Below, piece after piece: positions 23,346-31,651 of a stretch of 39,814 bases of DNA (position 1 is the first letter of the stretch; every line of letters starts with the position of its first letter). Origin of the DNA: Acidobacteriota bacterium (GTDB lineage Bacteria > Acidobacteriota > Vicinamibacteria > Vicinamibacterales > UBA2999); NCBI GenBank assembly GCA_021731165.1, contig JAKFXY010000055.1, positions 1 to 39,814 on the forward strand, written 5' to 3'. A model generated the notes under the pieces. The model was not told the origin of the DNA. It ran no database searches and was given only the letters and a program-made list of their open reading frames with translations. Made by a program: the position numbers and the translations under genes.

Positions 23346-23888
23346 GTGTCGACATCAGCCAGCGCCACCCGCACCTACAAGGTCGATCCCGCGCACTCGG
23401 AGTTCTTCTTCCAGGTCCGGCACCTTGTCACCAAGGTTCGCGGCCGCTTCTCGGATTTTGAGGGAGCGATTGAGTACAACGACGCGAATCCCGAGCAGTC
23501 CTCGGTCAGCATCACGATCAAGACGGCGAGCATCAACACCAACGTTGCCGACCGTGATACCCACCTGCGCTCCGGCGATTTTTTCGCGGCCGACGAGCAC
23601 CCGACGCTGACCTTCACGAGCAGCAGGATTGCGAACAAGGGCGGCTCCAGCTTCGACGTCGTCGGCAACCTGACGATTCGAGGTACGACGAAGGAGATTC
23701 ATCTACCCGTCAGCTTCCTCGGCAAGGCCACCGATCCATGGGGAGGCCAGCGCATCGGCTTCGAAGCCGAGACGACGATTAATCGAAAGGACTTCGGCCT
23801 GAACTGGAACGCGGCGCTCGAGACGGGCGGCTTCCTGGTGGGTGACGAAGTAAAGATCACGCTGTCGATCCAAGCCGTCGCGCAGTAA
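23346..23888 (+). CDS. YceI family polyisoprenoid-binding-like protein
   Basis: The start is set at GTG 23346, with GGAG 10 bases upstream; the in-frame codons before it have no family match, and the ATG at 23339 is out of frame. The 180-residue product is the YceI lipocalin-like barrel: TYKVDPAHSEFFFQVRHLVTKVRGRF at the N-terminus, NTNVADRDTHLRSGDFFAADEHPTLTF in the middle, and the ending FGLNWNAALETGGFLVGDEVKI. Family members bind long isoprenoids such as ubiquinone-8 or their precursors. Many YceI proteins are secreted, but this one has no signal peptide, so it is probably cytoplasmic. It stands alone. Confidence 0.92.
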   Translation: MSTSASATRTYKVDPAHSEFFFQVRHLVTKVRGRFSDFEGAIEYNDANPEQSSVSITIKTASINTNVADRDTHLRSGDFFAADEHPTLTFTSSRIANKGGSSFDVVGNLTIRGTTKEIHLPVSFLGKATDPWGGQRIGFEAETTINRKDFGLNWNAALETGGFLVGDEVKITLSIQAVAQ

Positions 23889-24287
23889 ATAGCCAGCATA
23901 TAGCCAAGGGGCGTGCCCAGGGCGGGCACGCTCCCCTCTGCTCAGCATTGTCCCTGTCTGCCCAAGCGTCCCCTAATTCTGCCCAGGCTGCTACGCTAAC
24001 CCGTCATTTTTCTGACGACAAATACTGATCCGAGCGCCTCTCCGTCCCTTTGCACCTCGGCAAAACCACGGAGACACCAAGGCACGGAGAGATCCCTGGA
24101 AGTACTGACGGGTACTAGGGATTCGCGGGCAGACGTGGTCCAATAAGCGTCGAGTTATGCCTCTAGACACATACAATCGCGCCAACTGACGTCGGCAATA
24201 GAGGTCAGCCATCGATTAAGGGGGGTGGCACCCCGCGACGGTCTCGGTGGATCTGCCAGAGCCTTGATACCCCGTACGAAGTCATAC
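23889..24287. other. gene-free stretch with a hairpin and a dispersed repeat
   Basis: About 400 bases without a credible gene. GCGTGCCC (23911-23918) and GGGCACGC (23924-23931) form a hairpin flanked by GGGG and CCCC, probably terminating yceI. At 24066-24089 lies a copy of the dispersed CCACGGAG...CACGGAG repeat. The region around 24120-24190 is less GC-rich and probably holds the promoter of the DUF5916 pair, but I cannot name boxes with confidence. Confidence 0.55.
24066..24089. repeat. dispersed repeat, copy 2
   Basis: CCACGGAGACACC followed by AAGGCACGGAG. It matches the reverse complement of 12543-12567 at most positions. A weaker echo, GGAGGCGCAGAGGCA, lies at about 28899-28913 after the second DUF5916 gene. 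It resembles a short repeat I know from many environmental genomes. Confidence 0.5.
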
Positions 24288-26588
24288 ATGTTGAGTCGAT
24301 TCATTTTCTTGTGTCTCCTCGCATCGGCGACACCGATCTTCGCGCAGCAGCCTTACGCGCCTGGCACTCCCGAGCCGGTGTCGGAGATGGCGCGCCTCGA
24401 GCTCCCGGCCACCTTCGAGAGTGCCCCGCCCCCGGAACTGCCGGCCTCCGTATCGCGCGACACGGAAGGGCGTACGACCGTCCGGGCCATCCGCCTGCTT
24501 GCGCCTCTGCGGGTGGATGGCAACCTTGACGAGGACATCTACCGCACCGTCACGCCGATTTCCGACTATATCCAGGCGGAGCCGCAGCCGGGAGCGCCGG
24601 CGACGGAGAAAACCGAGGCGTGGATCTCGTTCGACGAGGAGAACATCTACGTGTCGGTGCGGGCGTCGGAGAGCCAGCCGGAGCGGATGATCGTCAACGA
24701 GATGCGGCGCGACAGCTCCAGCGTCTGGCAGAACGAGAACTTCCAGTTTTCGTTCGACACGTTCTACGACCGTCGCAATAGCGTGATGTTCCAGTTCAAC
24801 CCCATCGGCGGACGCATGGACGGTCAGGTGACGAACGAGAGCTCGTTGAACACCGACTGGAATCCCATTTGGAGGCTCTCCGTCCACCGCGTGGAGGGGG
24901 GCTGGACGGCCGAAGCCGCCGTGCCGTTCAAGTCGTTGCGCTTCAAGCCTGGCCAGACGCAGATCTGGGGCTTTCAGGCGCGCCGCATCAATCGCTGGAA
25001 GAACGAAACTTCGTACCTCACCAATCTCCCGCCAGGGTCTTCCCTGAACGGCTATACGCGTGTTTCGCGCTATGCGACGATGGTGGGCCTGGAGGTACCG
25101 TCGGGCTCGCGCGCGCTCGATCTCAAGCCGTACGTCACATCGAACTCCACGACCGACCTGACAGCCACACCGGCCGTGCGCAACAGAATCGGGAAGGACT
25201 TCGGTTTCGACGCGAAGTACGGTGTGACGCAGAACCTGACGGCGGACTTCACCTACAACACCGATTTCGCGCAGGTCGAAGCCGATGAGCAGCAGGTCAA
25301 CCTCACGCGATTCAATCTCTTTTTTCCTGAGAAGCGCGAGTTCTTCCTCGAGAACCAGGGGTTGTTCAATTTCGCCGTGTCGGGAGGCGGCAACTTCAAC
25401 AATCTTCAGAACGACACCCCCTCGCTCTTTTACAGCCGCAGCATCGGCCTCGACGGAGGGCGGCAGGTGCCCCTCGACGTGGGCGGGCGCATGAGCGGGC
25501 GCGTGGGGGCTTACAGCGTTGGCCTGATGAACATCCAGTCGGGAGAGGTCAATGCGCTGGGCATTCCGTCGGCAAACTTCGGTGTGGCCCGCATCAAACG
25601 CGACATCCTTCGCCGAAGCTCGGTGGGCCTGCTCTACACACGGCGCGCCCCCCAGGGGCAGGGTGCGGGCGAGACGTACGGAGTGGACGGCTCCTTGGCG
25701 TTTTTCCAGAATCTCTATATCAACACCTATTGGGCAAGGGCACATACGCCCGGCGTCAACACCGACGATACGAGCTACCGAGGCCAGTTGAACTACAACG
25801 GCGACCGGTACGCCATGCAGATCGAACGGCTCGCGGTGGGAGACAACTTCACACCACAGATGGGTTTCGTTCGACGGGACAACTTCACCAAGGACCGCGT
25901 CTTCTTGCGGTTCAGCCCCCGGCCGAAGCGAATGAAGGCCGTTCGCAAGTTCACGTACCTGGTGTCGGCGAACTACTTCGAGAACGGCGCCGGGCAGAAG
26001 GAGTCGCTCGAGCGGAACTTCGAGTTCTCCGCCGAGTTCCAGACGAGCGACAAGATTCAGTTCCAGTGGGAACCGAACTTCGAGCTGCTGACGGCACCGT
26101 TCGAGATCGCCAAGGGTGTCACCATCCCACAAGGGGGGTATGACATCGGGACATTCACCGCACAGCTCCAGATCGGGCAGCAGCGCATGGCATCCGGCAC
26201 CTGGTCGCTCGAGACCGGCTCCTTCTACGGCGGTACTCGCACGGCGCTGGCCTACACGACCGGCCGCGTGAAAATGGGTCAGCACCTCGCTGTCGAGCCC
26301 GGCCTCTCGATCAACCGCGTGGCGCTTCCGTGGGGAGACTTCACCGCACAGCTCATCAGCGCGCGGACGACCTACGCGGTCACGCCGCTGATGTTCGTGA
26401 GCAGCCTCATGCAGTACAACTCCAGTAATAACTCCCTGAGTACCAACGTGCGCCTGCGCTGGGAGTACCAGCCGGGAAGCGAGCTGTTCGTCGTCTATGA
26501 CGATTCCAGGGACACGCTCCGGCCTGGCCTGCCAGGCCTGCAGAATCGGGCCATCGTCTTCAAGATCAACCGATTGTTCCGCTTCTGA
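24288..26588 (+). CDS. DUF5916 outer-membrane protein with CBM9-like domain (copy 1)
   Basis: 766 residues from the ATG at 24288, where a signal peptide begins (MLSRFIFLCLLASATPIFAQ). Residues about 65-250 form a carbohydrate-binding-9-like beta-sandwich: APLRVDGNLDEDIYRTV, AWISFDEENIYVSVRASES, NPIGGRMDGQ, GGWTAEAAVPFKSLRF. The remainder is the DUF5916 region, expected to be an outer-membrane beta-barrel: NLTADFTYNTDFAQVEADE, FFPEKREFFLENQG, and a C-terminal strand ending in Phe (KINRLFRF), as outer-membrane porins do. The function of the family is not established; surface binding of glycans or xenobiotics is a guess. A close paralogue starts 8 bases downstream, so the two form an operon created by tandem duplication. 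Confidence 0.85.
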   Translation: MLSRFIFLCLLASATPIFAQQPYAPGTPEPVSEMARLELPATFESAPPPELPASVSRDTEGRTTVRAIRLLAPLRVDGNLDEDIYRTVTPISDYIQAEPQPGAPATEKTEAWISFDEENIYVSVRASESQPERMIVNEMRRDSSSVWQNENFQFSFDTFYDRRNSVMFQFNPIGGRMDGQVTNESSLNTDWNPIWRLSVHRVEGGWTAEAAVPFKSLRFKPGQTQIWGFQARRINRWKNETSYLTNLPPGSSLNGYTRVSRYATMVGLEVPSGSRALDLKPYVTSNSTTDLTATPAVRNRIGKDFGFDAKYGVTQNLTADFTYNTDFAQVEADEQQVNLTRFNLFFPEKREFFLENQGLFNFAVSGGGNFNNLQNDTPSLFYSRSIGLDGGRQVPLDVGGRMSGRVGAYSVGLMNIQSGEVNALGIPSANFGVARIKRDILRRSSVGLLYTRRAPQGQGAGETYGVDGSLAFFQNLYINTYWARAHTPGVNTDDTSYRGQLNYNGDRYAMQIERLAVGDNFTPQMGFVRRDNFTKDRVFLRFSPRPKRMKAVRKFTYLVSANYFENGAGQKESLERNFEFSAEFQTSDKIQFQWEPNFELLTAPFEIAKGVTIPQGGYDIGTFTAQLQIGQQRMASGTWSLETGSFYGGTRTALAYTTGRVKMGQHLAVEPGLSINRVALPWGDFTAQLISARTTYAVTPLMFVSSLMQYNSSNNSLSTNVRLRWEYQPGSELFVVYDDSRDTLRPGLPGLQNRAIVFKINRLFRF

Positions 26589-26596
26589 CCGCGGCG

Positions 26597-28891
26597 ATGC
26601 GGCGAACGGCCCTGTTGCTCACCGCCCTCGGCCTGGCGACCACGGCCCTCGCGCAGGAGGCCCTTCCCTCATTCGTCGGCCCACCCCCGCCGCAACTCCC
26701 GGCGACGGTCTCGCGCGATGCCGAGGGGCGCGTCACCGTCCGCGCCGTGCGACTGACCGCGCCGCTCAAGGTCGATGGCACCCTCGACGAGGAGATCTAC
26801 CGAACCATCACGCCGATCTCCGATTTCGTGCAGACCGAGCCGCGGCCTGGCGCCGCCGCGACCGAGAAGACCGAAGCCTGGATCTCGTTCGACGACCGGA
26901 ACGTGTATGTCTCGGTGCGTGCATCCGAAAGCCAGCCGGAGAAGATGATCGTCAACGAGATGCGGCGCGACGGGGGCAGCGTCGTCCAGAACGAGAACTT
27001 CGGTTTCGCACTGGACACCTTCTACGACCACCGCAACAGTTTTCTCTTCAGCTTCAACCCGATCGGCGGACGGCAGGACGGCCAGAACAGCAACGAGGGA
27101 CAGTTCAACATCGACTGGAATGGAATCTGGACGCTGTCGGTGCACCGCGTCGAGGGGGGCTGGACGGGTGAAGCCGCTGTGCCCTTCAAGTCGCTGCGCT
27201 ATCGACCCGGTCGCGGCCAGGTGTGGGGAATCCAGCTGCGACGGATCAGTCGATGGAAGAATGAGCTCTCGTTTCTGACTCCCGTGCCGAACGGATCGGG
27301 TGTCACCGGCCTGACGCGCACCTCGGCCAGCGCCACGCTGGTCGGCATCGAAGTGCCCGCCCGCTCCGGGGTGCCGCTGGAACTGAAGCCGTACGTCACG
27401 TCGAGCGTCACGACCGACCGCACGTCGACGCCCGCAGTCCGGAATGCCGTCGGCAAGGATTTCGGCCTCGACGCCAAGTACAGCCTCACGCAGAATCTCA
27501 CCGCCGACTTCACCTACAACACCGACTTCGCCCAGGTCGAAGCCGACGAGCAGCAGGTGAACCTGTCGCGCTTCAGCCTCTTCTTCCCGGAGAAGCGTGA
27601 CTTCTTCCTCGAGAATCAGGGTGTGTTCAACTTCGGAGGTGCGGGCAGCAGCGCCAACACGAACGCCAACGGCAACGGCATCGGCACCAACAGCGGCGGC
27701 GACATGCCGATCCTGTTCTACAGCCGTCGCATCGGGCTCGACCAGGGTCGTCAGGTGCCAATCCAGATGGGCGGTCGGCTCACGGGACGCGAGGGGCCGT
27801 TCAGCATCGGCGTGATCGACGTACAAAGCGACGAAGTCGAGGCGACCCGGTTGCCGGGTGCCAATTTCGCCGTCGCCCGCCTGAAGAGGGACATCCTCCG
27901 CCGCAGCGCCGTGGGGGCTGTCATGACGCGCCGCTCGAACACGGTGAACGGTCCGGGAGGCGAGGCAGATACGTTTGGTGTCGATGGCACGTTCTCGTTC
28001 TTCCAGAACCTCGGTTTCAACACGTACTGGGCGCGCACCAAGACGCCGGGGCTTCATGGTGACGACACGAGCTACAGAGCGCAGATGAACTACAACGCGG
28101 ATCGCTACGGGGCACAGCTCGAACGGCTGACCGTCGGCGACAATTTCTTGCCCGCCGTCGGGTTCGTCCGCCGCGACAACATGCGCAAGGACTACGCGTT
28201 CTTCCGCTTCAACCCACGACCGGCGCGCACGCATATGAGGGCGGTGCGCCGGTTCGGCTACGAGGGCTCGCTGACCTACATCGAGAACAGCGCCGGCCAC
28301 AAGGAGTCGCGAGCGGCCTACGGCGAGTTCAACGTGGACTTCATGAGCAGCGAACGAATCGAGATCTCGCATTCGGACGGGTATGAGTTCGTCCCGGCCG
28401 CGTTCGCTATCTCACGCGGAGTCACGATTCCGGCCGGCGGCTACGATGTGGACACGTTTCGCGCGCAGCTCACCGTGGGTCAGCAGCGGAAGGCGTCCGG
28501 CAGTTGGTTCGTCGAGAGGGGGCCGTTCTACGGTGGTCACCGGACGGCTGTCGGCTACAGCGGCGCGCGGGTGAAGCTGAATCCGCACCTGGCCTTCGAG
28601 CCTGGCTTCTCGGTGAACCGGGTGCGGCTCCCCCTTGGCGACTTCACCACAACGCTCCTCAGCACACGGGGTACGTACACGATCGCGCCGCAGGCTTTCA
28701 TCAGCAGCCTCGTGCAGTACAACTCGAGCAATGCCACACTCAGCGCCAACATCCGACTCAGATGGGAGTACCAGCCTGGCAGCGAGTTGTTCGTGGTGTA
28801 TAGCGAAGGGCGAGACACGCTCGGCGGCGGCACGCCAGAACTTCAAAGCCGGGCCCTCGTCATCAAGATCAACCGGCTGTTCCGGTTCTGA
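26597..28891 (+). CDS. DUF5916 outer-membrane protein with CBM9-like domain (copy 2)
   Basis: 764 residues, signal peptide MRRTALLLTALGLATTALAQ, start 8 bases after copy 1. It matches copy 1 over its full length, including the CBM9-like domain (LKVDGTLDEEIYRT, AWISFDDRNVYVSVRASES), the NLTADFTYNTDFAQVEADE block and the final KINRLFRF. It lacks about 20 residues of the N-terminal linker of copy 1, and has an Asn/Gly-rich insert (about residues 349-371, including NTNANGNGIGTNSGG) directly after LENQGVFNF, where copy 1 has a short loop. The insert would lie at the first barrel loop. Copies this similar but with different exposed loops suggest divergence in ligand or surface recognition (inference). 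Confidence 0.85.
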   Translation: MRRTALLLTALGLATTALAQEALPSFVGPPPPQLPATVSRDAEGRVTVRAVRLTAPLKVDGTLDEEIYRTITPISDFVQTEPRPGAAATEKTEAWISFDDRNVYVSVRASESQPEKMIVNEMRRDGGSVVQNENFGFALDTFYDHRNSFLFSFNPIGGRQDGQNSNEGQFNIDWNGIWTLSVHRVEGGWTGEAAVPFKSLRYRPGRGQVWGIQLRRISRWKNELSFLTPVPNGSGVTGLTRTSASATLVGIEVPARSGVPLELKPYVTSSVTTDRTSTPAVRNAVGKDFGLDAKYSLTQNLTADFTYNTDFAQVEADEQQVNLSRFSLFFPEKRDFFLENQGVFNFGGAGSSANTNANGNGIGTNSGGDMPILFYSRRIGLDQGRQVPIQMGGRLTGREGPFSIGVIDVQSDEVEATRLPGANFAVARLKRDILRRSAVGAVMTRRSNTVNGPGGEADTFGVDGTFSFFQNLGFNTYWARTKTPGLHGDDTSYRAQMNYNADRYGAQLERLTVGDNFLPAVGFVRRDNMRKDYAFFRFNPRPARTHMRAVRRFGYEGSLTYIENSAGHKESRAAYGEFNVDFMSSERIEISHSDGYEFVPAAFAISRGVTIPAGGYDVDTFRAQLTVGQQRKASGSWFVERGPFYGGHRTAVGYSGARVKLNPHLAFEPGFSVNRVRLPLGDFTTTLLSTRGTYTIAPQAFISSLVQYNSSNATLSANIRLRWEYQPGSELFVVYSEGRDTLGGGTPELQSRALVIKINRLFRF

Positions 28892-28921
28892 ACGCCTCGG
28901 AGGCGCAGAGGCAACTGCTTC

Positions 28922-29695
28922 TTAGGCGGTCTTACAGGGGGACGGGCTCCACTTGGCGCCGTCCGCCTCCCTCTTGAAGTGCGAGCTCGTCACGAAATCC
29001 TGGGTCAGATACTTCGGGTCGTGCACGATCGTCGTGACGACGAGCCACTCGTCTCCATTGGGCGCCTGGAAGCGGTCGTAGTACTCCGTGACCTGAGCGT
29101 CTTCACTGTACGGCACGCCGTTCTTGCGAAGCCAACCCGGACGAAGCATGGTCGTCGTCGCCTTCAGGGTTCCACCCGGGATCACCGGCCCTCGGGGGAC
29201 ACCAACCGGACGCTCCCACTCGGCCGCTGAATGCCCCTGCAGCGAGCGCTCCGCGGGCGCCGGCCCAGGAGAGAACTTCATGCGGCGGGTCTGTTGACCG
29301 GCGTCGGTCTCGACCTTGAGCGTGTTGTCGTTCTCCCAGGTGATGTGCACGCGGGTTGGTATGCGCATCAGCGCGGCGGCGCCATAGGCCTCACACTGGC
29401 CGTCCATGGTGGGCTGCCAGGTGTCGGCCTGCTTGGACCCCTCGGGGTTGAGAGGCACGCTGGCATAGTCACCCTTGGGCGGCGTCACCATGCGCCATCG
29501 CCAGTCCTCGTTGACCACCGACACCCAGTAGCCGGTCAGGTCGATGGGCGCGGCCGCCCACGGGGAAAGGGGTGGCGCCCCAGGCGCGCCGCCGCGACCC
29601 TGCGCGGCCTGACCACTCGACGTGTACACCGTCAGCACCAGGGCCGCCGTACCGACGAGCGCGGTGGCCGTGCGTCCCCGCAGTCCGTAGCTCAT
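28922..29695 (-). CDS. secreted protein of unknown function
   Basis: 257 residues. The ATG at 29695 has GGAGG 6 bases upstream and opens a signal peptide (ending near SSGQAAQ); the much longer open frame upstream is spurious. A Gly/Pro-rich linker (GRGGAPGAPP) is followed by PIDLTGYWVSVVNEDWRWRM, then WQPTMDGQCEAYGAAALMR, RVHITWENDNTLKVETDAG, and YDRFQAPNGDEWLVVTTIVHDPKYL. This lipocalin-like 'tryptophan-rich strand' pattern occurs in many Acidobacteriota proteins near oxidoreductases, but I know no function. Two Cys (QCEAYG and PCKTA) may pair. It is the last gene of a minus-strand run after the DUF6644 and Cys-rich genes. Confidence 0.75.
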   Translation of the reverse strand: MSYGLRGRTATALVGTAALVLTVYTSSGQAAQGRGGAPGAPPLSPWAAAPIDLTGYWVSVVNEDWRWRMVTPPKGDYASVPLNPEGSKQADTWQPTMDGQCEAYGAAALMRIPTRVHITWENDNTLKVETDAGQQTRRMKFSPGPAPAERSLQGHSAAEWERPVGVPRGPVIPGGTLKATTTMLRPGWLRKNGVPYSEDAQVTEYYDRFQAPNGDEWLVVTTIVHDPKYLTQDFVTSSHFKREADGAKWSPSPCKTA

Positions 29696-29727
29696 GACCA
29701 TCCTCCAACCATCAGAGAGCGGGAATC

Positions 29728-29961
29728 TTATTGCCGTTGTCCGACAAAGTCCATTGGGCATTGAGGATACAGCCCGCCGCCGCGCGCCCGGGCCGCACGT
29801 TCGGTCTTGAAGATCTCGCTCAACAGGACGTCCGTACCCCGCCGCAATTGAATCTCCGGGCCGGCGCAGCATCGCAACAACACGCAGATCACCTCCGGGT
29901 CGGCGGAATCCTGCCAGAGGAGTTCGTATTGTGAGGTGTAGGGGCACCGCTGACAGGCCAT
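29728..29961 (-). CDS. small Cys-rich protein of unknown function
   Basis: 77 residues beginning MACQRCPYTSQYELLW, with a CxxC motif at residues 3-6, CC at 31-32 and one more Cys near the end (PQCPMDF). The middle, LRRGTDVLLSEIFKTERAARA, looks like a normal folded helix-strand unit and not a shadow frame. The opposite strand holds a frame with no family features. It sits between a DUF6644 gene and the secreted-protein gene on the same strand, with gaps of 51 and 32 bases. A zinc or redox role is possible, but there is no family match I can name. No clear ribosome-binding site, so confidence is moderate. Confidence 0.5.
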   Translation of the reverse strand: MACQRCPYTSQYELLWQDSADPEVICVLLRCCAGPEIQLRRGTDVLLSEIFKTERAARARGGGLYPQCPMDFVGQRQ

Positions 29962-30012
29962 ATGGTGAACAGAGGGCGCTACAAGAAAGAGAGCCTTTCG
30001 GAGCCGGTTGCC

Positions 30013-30471
30013 CTAGAGGAGCATGATGAGTCTGGCACTCGCCGCGACGCCGAGCCACGCAACGATCGAGAGAAGCCCGACGAGCTTCGGCAGCGCGCCT
30101 TGAACCTCGTCGGTTTGGGTCATGCCGCGCCGCACGGTCATCGTGAAGATGCACGCGGCGGCGAGGAGGTACATCTTGAACCAGAAAATCCGGTTCGGAT
30201 ACTGCAGCGTGGCCGTGGACATCAACGCCGGGATACCGGTGAGAACCAGTCCGAGGAAGCCGCCGACCAGCCACGGCTGCGCGTCACGGGCAATCTCCCG
30301 CACGGGGCGTCCCGTCAAGCCGGCGCCCATCAGACGCAGGTCCACGATCAGCAGCGCGCCGATGAACGTCACCATGCACAACAGGTGTATGAGGTTGACA
30401 ATCGGCCCGATGAGCGGTGAGGCGCTATAGACACCGACTGATTCCATCCACTGGAAGAACGGCTCAAGCAC
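30013..30471 (-). CDS. DUF6644 family membrane protein (copy 2)
   Basis: 152 residues with four membrane helices: about 19-42 (IGPIVNLIHLLCMVTFIGALLIVDL), 68-88, 94-112 and 129-150. Helix 1 carries a His (NLIHLL) and ends in Asp-Leu-Arg (VDLRLMG), both shared with the neighbouring paralogue, suggesting buried functional residues. The layout resembles the four-helix CopD or cytochrome-b561-like superfamilies, but only one His is clearly conserved, so haem binding is unproven. It starts 12 bases after the stop of the paralogue, and both follow a cytochrome c'-like gene, so a membrane partner for the cytochrome is plausible (inference). Confidence 0.78.
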   Translation of the reverse strand: MLEPFFQWMESVGVYSASPLIGPIVNLIHLLCMVTFIGALLIVDLRLMGAGLTGRPVREIARDAQPWLVGGFLGLVLTGIPALMSTATLQYPNRIFWFKMYLLAAACIFTMTVRRGMTQTDEVQGALPKLVGLLSIVAWLGVAASARLIMLL

Positions 30472-30483
30472 CTGCGTCCATTC

Positions 30484-30978
30484 CTATTCGTAGGTCAGCC
30501 ACTCGTACGCCACGAGCCGACCGGTCACGAGCACCCCGGCCCACAGCACGAGCGACACGGTGCCGGCGACCCTCGCGGCCTTGCTGTCCCATGCGGCTTC
30601 GGACCCGTGCGTGATGAAGTGGATCGCCATGGCATTGAGCCCCGAGAGGCCCATCAGCCCCATCTTGATCCAGAAGTACAGCTTGCCCTGGTAACGCAGC
30701 GGGTCGCTCCAGAACAGGAGCCCGCCACTGATGCAGACCAACCCGAAGCCAAACATCTGCCAGGGGAAGAGGCGCTGCTGAATCTCCGCGGGACGCGTGC
30801 CGAGGTTGGCCACGCCGACCAGTCGAAGATCCATCATGATGATGAGCCCGAAGAACAGGCACATGCTGACGACGTGGAGCGTCAGCAGGACAGTGAAACC
30901 GTACTGGGCATCCCGGAGATACAGCGTTCCCGGCAGGTTGGCGTCGAGCCACTCGAATGCCTCGCGGAAAGGGAGCAT
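30484..30978 (-). CDS. DUF6644 family membrane protein (copy 1)
   Basis: 164 residues from the ATG at 30978; the longer frame upstream runs into the cytochrome gene. Four membrane helices: about 28-52 (YGFTVLLTLHVVSMCLFFGLIIMMD), 73-93, 103-122 and 137-157. Helix 1 has H in LTLHVV and the ending DLRLVG, matching the second copy (NLIHLL...DLRLMG). A second His is in MAIHFITHGSEAAWDS after helix 3. The two paralogues probably form a heterodimer or a pair of subunits. The gene starts 40 bases after the stop of the cytochrome c'-like gene. Confidence 0.8.
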   Translation of the reverse strand: MLPFREAFEWLDANLPGTLYLRDAQYGFTVLLTLHVVSMCLFFGLIIMMDLRLVGVANLGTRPAEIQQRLFPWQMFGFGLVCISGGLLFWSDPLRYQGKLYFWIKMGLMGLSGLNAMAIHFITHGSEAAWDSKAARVAGTVSLVLWAGVLVTGRLVAYEWLTYE

Positions 30979-31018
30979 CAGAGAAACGTCCGCGGGCCAT
31001 TGGAGAGCAACGCCCGCG

Positions 31019-31576
31019 TCACTGCGGGAGGCACCGGTCCTGCGGACCGGTGCGCTTCTCGCGGTAGACATCATGGCAGTTCGAACAAGCCATCGTCATC
31101 TTGTCGGCCGCTTCGAGCACCATGTCCTGATTCTTGGCCTTGCCGGCGGCGGCAGCCGCCATCCCCGCGTCGCGAAGCTCCTGAACGAACTTCGACCAGT
31201 CGGCACGCGCCAGAGGCACGGGCTTGCCATTCGAGCAGACGCGCCCTGGAATAGTCAGCAGATTTGCCGACTCGGCAATGGCCAGGCCGGCGTTCTCGAC
31301 CGCGGTCCAGCCGCCGTACGCGCTCGTCAGCGGATTCGGAGACGTGGCCGGGTCGGCGTCAGGCTTGATCGTCGAAGGATCGGTATCTTGTGCGGCATAA
31401 ATGACATTCGAGCTCGGAAACAGTATGCCCCGCATGACCTGGAGCAGCGTGCCGTGCACGCGGGCGGCGGCGCGTGGTGCTGCCGGCGCTGGTGCTTGAG
31501 CAGAAACACCGACGGCCACGGCCGAGGCGCACGCGGCAACGAAGAACAAAGAAAGCATGACACGCCGAACTCGCAT
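31019..31576 (-). CDS. cytochrome c'-like periplasmic protein (copy B)
   Basis: 185 residues from the ATG at 31576, which has GGAGG 8 bases upstream, with a signal peptide ending near GVSAQ. One haem motif, CSNCH (residues 164-168), lies near the C-terminus. Shared with copies A and C are LLQVMRGILFPSSNVIY near the N-terminus and AIAESANLLTIPGR in the middle. It differs by an extra Cys (GRVCSNGKPVP) that could pair with the C-terminal Cys (DRCLPQ). It leads a probable operon with two DUF6644 membrane proteins, and so could pass electrons to or from them. Whether it binds O2, NO or only electrons is unknown. Confidence 0.82.
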   Translation of the reverse strand: MRVRRVMLSLFFVAACASAVAVGVSAQAPAPAAPRAAARVHGTLLQVMRGILFPSSNVIYAAQDTDPSTIKPDADPATSPNPLTSAYGGWTAVENAGLAIAESANLLTIPGRVCSNGKPVPLARADWSKFVQELRDAGMAAAAAGKAKNQDMVLEAADKMTMACSNCHDVYREKRTGPQDRCLPQ

Positions 31577-31651
31577 CAGCACACCCTCCGTGCGGGCAAG
31601 CCTATGGCAAACAGTCGGGATGTCGCAACTGAACAGTTCCTGAATTTTCGG

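Noticed and set aside
24282-26285. 667-codon open frame on the minus strand opposite DUF5916 copy 1
   Set aside because: Mirror frame of a high-GC gene; the plus protein has a signal peptide, domains and a close paralogue, while the minus product has no family features and is rich in Arg, His and Val as shadows are.
26669-28372. 567-codon minus frame opposite DUF5916 copy 2
   Set aside because: Same shadow frame as for copy 1; its similarity to that frame only reflects the duplication of the plus gene.
28922-30274. 450-codon version of the secreted protein
   Set aside because: The extra N-terminal part crosses the small Cys-rich gene and a DUF6644 gene; GGAGG and a signal peptide place the start at 29695.
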